DNA of 8,814 bases, taken from NCBI GenBank assembly GCA_025353525.1, contig JANXOO010000945.1:1-8814 (forward strand), in the 5' to 3' direction. The notes under the pieces were generated by a model. That model saw only the letters and a program-made list of their open reading frames with translations. It did not search any database and was not told the DNA's origin. Source of the stretch: Schlesneria sp. Lineage in GTDB: Bacteria; Planctomycetota; Planctomycetia; Planctomycetales; Planctomycetaceae. The position numbers and the translations under genes are program-made. Shown piece after piece: positions 1-6,000 of this stretch (position 1 is the first letter of the stretch; every line of letters begins with the position of its first letter).

Positions 1-3000
1 GCGTTGGCGTAGTAGAGATTCGTGCCGGCGTCCTGTTGGTGTCCGCCGTAGTAGATGCCATACGCCGTCAATACGGCGTTGAGAGCGGTGGTGTTTCCGC
101 TCGCCTGGGTGTTGCTGGCGATGTTGCCGAAAGCATCAAACTGCACCGACTCCCCGATCAGGTAATTCGTGCCGTTCGTCACGTACAGGTCGTTGACCGT
201 TCCTTCGTTGTCGAACAGCGGCCAAACGGAGGTGAAGCCGCCGCCACTCGTGTTCGCGATATCGCTTTCCAGTAGCTGATTGTATCCAGGAATCCAGAGA
301 TTCGTTTGCGTGATCGCTCCGGAGTTCGTGCCGCTTTCGCTCAGTTGCGCCACCACTTCAGAATTCCCGCCTGCGAAGACATAGCCGGTCGAAACCGCTG
401 TTCCTGCCACTCCGCCGGAGTAGGGGATGACCGTCTGACCGACGCGCCGGTCCAAACCATCGTAGTTATAAGACACCTGCTCCAGCGTCTGTCCTCCGGT
501 GGGGGCCGACAGTTCCGTCACGCTCACCAACCGGTTCCGGTTGTCGTACGTGTACGTTGTGTAACCCGGCTGAGTCAGACTGGACGAGGCACCCGAGTTG
601 AGCGTGCGTGAAATCCTGTTGCCCTCCCCGTCGTACTGGTACGTATACGTCCCATCATTCTTCAATTCGTTAAACGGTCCCACCAACGTCCCGGTCACCG
701 ACGTATTCCCGTTCGCGTCGTAGCTGTTTGTTGTCGTGCCGACACCGACCAGGTTGTCGGTCAACAATTGGCCCGAGTTATCGTACGTGTAGTTGTCTGC
801 CTTCGACAACGCACTGGTCCCATTCGTCGTCGCCGAACGTGTATATGACCGCTGCGACACACGCAAGTTGTTGTCGTACGTCCACACATCGTTGATCAAC
901 ATGTTGCCGGAACCATCTTTGTGCGTCAACGTCGAAATGAGACCCGTATTCGGATCATAGGTATACGTCGCAGTCGTCACTGTCGTCGAACCGCTCTTGC
1001 GAATCAACGTGGCGAGGTTCCCGTCCCCCTGATACGTCACCGTCGCCGATTGCGTCACCCCGCCATTCACGCTGTTCGTGCGGGTGACGCCGGACGTCCG
1101 ATCGATCGAGTCGGTCGAATAAACATCCGAGAAGACATTCGTCGCACCAGAAACCAGACTCATCGTCGCCAGCGTCTCGTCCGCATTGTACGTATAAGTG
1201 AATGCCTGCGTCGGTGACATCGCTCCAGAAGTCGGTGAACCCACGTAGAATGATTCCGTCGAGCCGATCAGATCTCCCGCTTCATCATAGCTGCCAGTCC
1301 ATGTCGACAACGTCGTTGGTGAACCGCTCGTCGGATTCTTCACATCCTGGATCTGAGTCGCTCGACCTTCCGCATCGAAGGTTGTCGTGATGGTTTCCAG
1401 CGGCGTCGCCAGACCTGTATCGCCTGGTGCGTACCAGGTTTCGGTGGACGTGTCGCCAGTTGGATTGATCGTGAAGACCGTGATCTTACCCGTTGAGTCG
1501 ATGTATTTCGTCGAGTTCCCGGTGTAGGACCAGGTTCCACCGTTCGTCCGGGTGTTCTCGCGGCCCAACGTATCGTACGTCATTTGCGTGATGTTGTTCA
1601 CCGGATCAATCAAGTCCACCAGGTTCCCGGCCGAGTCAAAAACCTCGCGAGTTCCCGAGGCTGCCGTCTGGATCGGATTGATCGTTTCCGTCGCCTGGCC
1701 CGTCGAGGCATCACCGTAGATCGTCGCGGTTAGTTTTCCATAGCTGTCCGCCTGCTGAACCGGGCGACCCTCCGCGTCGTAGCCGACGTACGACACCACC
1801 ACTTCGTGCACCAGCGAATCCGATTGGTCGGAACTCGACAGTGTCTGACCCGCCGTGTTGATCACCGTCGTCGACAGCAGGCCAGACGGATCGGCCGTGG
1901 TCGCCGGTGATGTGACCGTCGTTGTTTCCGTTTCCAGCGACGCGTTGTACGAGTACGCCATCGTCGTCGTCAGCGAAATCGGAGTGCCGGAACCGGTGGG
2001 CGACGTACGGCTTACACTCAACGTTTGCCCGGTTGCATCAGTCAGGGTCGTCGTCATGGCTCCAAACGGATCAGTCTCAACCGTTTGCGACTGGCCCACC
2101 GACAGGCCGCCACCGGTTCCGGTCGCGTAATTCGTATACGATTTCAGCACCGTCGGTATCGAATTCGAGTTCATTTGATCCATCTCACGGACCCGCCCCA
2201 GGCCGTCATAGACGAATGTCGTGTCGGACAGGACGTTGGCACCTTTGGCGAGCGTCACTTCTTTCTTATTACCTGCCACATCATAGGTCGTTGTTTCGAT
2301 GCTGCCATCGGTGTTGGTTGTCTGCACCGTCCGCCCCAGTGCATCGACAACATCTGTCGAGTTGGATACAGGTGAACTCGTCTGGTTGTCGCGGAAGCTC
2401 ATTTCGCCAGTCACGTTGCCATCGGCATCATAGGTGCCTTTTGTCTCACTGATGGGGGTCGTCGACCCCGAGGCCAGCGTTTGAGAATCCGTTACATCCC
2501 CCAACCCGTCGTAGATCATGTTCGTGACAATCGCCGCGGCCGAACTGCCATAATTGACCGTCGGCGTCCCCCCGGACCCAACAGACACCGAATTAGGTGT
2601 CCAGCGGTATTCCGTGGTCTGGATCGCTTCGCCGAGCGGATCGTAGCTTGTGTTGACAGACTCGCCGTGGACCACATCGGCATACGTCCGGATCAATTGG
2701 CCCGCGACATCGTAAACACGGATGTTCGGTGCCACCGTTGTTTGTCCTGCCTGGGTCGTGGTGGAAACGGCAGGTGCAAACGTTGCCACGACGTTGCCAT
2801 CGGCATTATATTCCATCGTCGTCGTTTCGTTCACCTGCGTGGTGGTTGGTGTCGTTGTGTTCACGGCACCAACGTAACCCACATTAACGCCCATTTTCGT
2901 TTCAGACAGTAACTGACCGAAGGCATCATACACGTCGACCGACGTTGCTCCCGTCAACAGGTTTTGAGTTTCGAGCGTGTTCCCTGTCGAGTCGGTTTGA

Positions 3001-6000
3001 ATCTCGATCGTTTCCAGGCCACCCGTTGCTCCTGTTACGCCCGACTGGACTGTCCAGAAATCCGAGACCGCGATGCCGTTCACCGGATCAATGTTCGCAT
3101 TGAGCATGGGATTGAAGTAGTCATTCATCGTGCTGCCATCCGGTGCTGTGACGCTGGCCAGTTCGCCGTCGTTGTAGTAAGCGTAGGACGTTTGAAGTTG
3201 GATGGCGGCGGTCGCGGTCAGCGGATCAGTGTAGGTGTTCGTGTTGACATATTTTGTTTCGGAGGTCTTTTCCCCCTGAGAGTTGTAAACAAATTTCGTG
3301 ATCGCACCGGTCCCATCCATCACCTGGAGGAGCTGTCCCTCCTGGTTGTACTGGGTCGTGTTATCCGACATCAGAACCATTGTTCCCGAGTTGTTCCACT
3401 GAACCTTTTCTTCGGTGACCTGGCCGTCAGCATTATTGGTGTCGGTCGTCACATTTCCAAGCGGATCGGTCGTTGTCGCCACGTTACCGAACGCATCGTA
3501 CGTATATGATGTTTTACGCGCGGCAGGAAGCGGTGGCGGATTCGATAGCGTATCTTTCACTGACACGGTTTCGTTCGCGAGCTGACGCGAATTCGCCCCA
3601 ATCCCGTAGACGTCCGCCGTCAGACGATAGTGCAAGGTCGCGTTTGGATCGTCGTTCGAGACCGCAACCTGAGTGCTCGACACCAGATCGTTGTTCGCGC
3701 CTGTGAAATAGCTGATCAACTCGACACCGTTGCCGGGACTGATGATCTGAGTCGGCTCACCGATTGAATTGTACGCCGAGATCGTTTGTGCACCCTCGGC
3801 ATCCGTGGAATCGACGACATTCCCGAAATCCGATGCGGAACCAGCAAATTGGAAGTCATACTGGGCGGTCGACTGCAAAAAATTCTCGAAGACCTGCGTC
3901 ACAACGTCATAATGCTGCTGCAGATGAACGAAGGGATTGAAATCGGTAATAGCGGCCATGCCATTCTTATCGACGAGCAGGTCTTCGCGGAATATCTGGT
4001 TCGCCGTCGCGTTATATTCGAAGCTGGTCGTCGTCGTTTTCGTCGCGGTCGGGTCAAGACCCGCCACGGTTTCCTGGGTCACATTATTGAAGTCATCGTA
4101 GTTGTACGTGCGGGTCGATTGCGCCGTAAGGCCGACAAGCGAGGTTGTACCGGGGGCGTCGAAGAATGTTTGTGCCTGCGTCAAGCGGCCTTCCTGATCG
4201 AGCGAATAGGCAGCCTGCTTCTGGTCGTTAAACGTCGTCGATCCGGTGGCGTTGTCGAGAATGTCACCCATCTGGTTCGTGACCAATGCCGGAAGGAGGC
4301 TCGCCGCTCCGGCTTGCCACATCTGGCTGGCCGAGGTCTGGATGCCAAACACGTTCTGGTGCGAATCGGCGACTCCGTCATGCACGCTTGTCAATTGGCC
4401 GCGGTTGTCGTAACCAAATGTCGTCACCTGGGCAATGTCCGATGTGCCCCCCATCGAATCGGAGGTGAGCTGGAACACTGTCGTGGCTGAGACGGTTGCC
4501 ACGCTCGCCGAATCTGGCGTTGTGATGGCCACCTCGCTTCCAGACGGTGTGGCCCCCCCAATCGTGACTCGCAGAATGCGGAAGTTCGTCCCCGCACTCG
4601 ACCCGGTCAGTGTCTGATCCGGGGTAATGAGCGCGACCGAGATCGGATTCGGTGCCGTGTTTCCGCTGGCAGTATAAGCCGAATTGATCAGCGACTGCAG
4701 CACTTGATCGCCACCAGCCGACGTGATCAGGAAATCGCTGCCTGGAATGCCCATGACGGTGACCGGATGATTCAGCACTCCGCCGGTGAATGTCAGATCG
4801 ACTGCACTTTCATTCTTGTCAGAGATATAAATATCAGAAATCTGCGAATAGCCGAAATTGCGGGTCCACAGTGTTGGTGTGCCACTCAGCGTATTGTCTT
4901 GCAACGAGAGAGAATTAAGGACGAGTTGCTCGCCGGTCGCGGCGGGCGCAACACTGGCGTTCAGCGTTTTCACAACGCTACCACCGGGAGGGGCCAAAGT
5001 GATCGCAGTGAGCTGGTTCGACGTGTTGTAGGCAAACGTCGTCGCCGAACCATCGAGGGCCACGATCGACGAGATCAAATTGTTCGTGTTGCCGACACCG
5101 TAGGTGAACGTCGTGGCCGGGCCAGCGGCAGGGGCGATCGATACCAGGTATGCCGCTTGATTGTTCGATTGTTCCTGGAAAGTATACACCGTGCCGTCGG
5201 TCGTCTTGTAGTACCATTGTAAGATTCCTCCCAAAATCGCCCGAGTGAGTGTCCCGGTTTCTGATGGCAGTGCGGCATGGGAATTTGGATCGAGAGCCTG
5301 CCATGTCAGGGAGGAATCAGGCGTGCCGATATCGCTTTCACTTGTGAGGGGATTTTTACCCGTCGGGGCAAACAGAGTCCCTTGTCCCTGGCCGAATGAC
5401 AAAGCCGCCCGGTCGTAGACCCAGGGCATATCGGTTGAGCCACTGCCGGTGTGCATGTCCGTGATCAGAACGGGAATTCCGGAAATATCCCAACCGGCTC
5501 CGATGCCAGCGAAGGGATTTGTCGCCGCGTTCGTAGACACGTTTTGCACGACGAACGCTTGACCATACGACTGCAGCAATGTCGATCCCGTGATTGTTCC
5601 GCTGGAAGTGCTCGTGCCACTCGCCCCTCCCGTGCTAATATGGAATTGAGAATTCGTCGGATCGAATGCACTCAATTCATATTCGTACATTCCCGTCGTC
5701 CAACTCGAAGGGAACTGCTTGGCCGCAATCGAAAAATGGAATTGGGTCTGCGAAGACGGAATGCCGGCCAGCGAGAAGGTGGTTTCCGCCGAGTTTTCCG
5801 AATCGTAAGCCTGGTTGGTCAAACCTTCGTTCAGCGTCGTGTTTGTCGAATTAATCTTCGGAGCATACCACTGCAATCGAACTGTCATCGTGGTGGGGCG
5901 TGATGCCCAATTGGCAGGCCACGTGATCACGCCTTCCACTGTCGGCCCGTTGCCAGCGGTATTTGACGAGTACATCAGTTCGAATGGGTTGCTCGTCCCA

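Noticed and set aside
2481..3509. Plus-strand frames at 2481-2912 and 2964-3509 rich in Arg, His and Cys
   Set aside because: The composition is typical of an antisense reading of YD repeats. The minus frame is open and shows MIYDGLGDV, MEYNADGNV and similar motifs at the same place.
402..4427. Repeated short DNA words such as GTCGTC and CGTACG suggesting microsatellites, a CRISPR or direct repeats
   Set aside because: They come from recurring Thr-Thr and Tyr-Asp/Tyr-Thr codons. Spacing follows the protein repeat and the sequences between are diverged; there are no constant repeats with unique spacers.
3786..4490. Longest plus-strand frame, 234 codons, with an apparently normal start
   Set aside because: The sequence is Arg/Val/Gly-rich without a family pattern and overlaps the YD-repeat frame, which carries recognisable motifs throughout.
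4428..4997. The 190-residue insertion as an intein
   Set aside because: It has no Cys, no His-Asn end, no recognisable splicing blocks and is too short for a homing endonuclease type.
4978..5304. Minus-strand frames at 4978-5304, 5075-5278 and 6536-7014
   Set aside because: They are off-frame relative to the giant gene and lack domain signals; the main frame shows shell-entry motifs such as LQWYYKTTDGTVYTFQE over the same bases.
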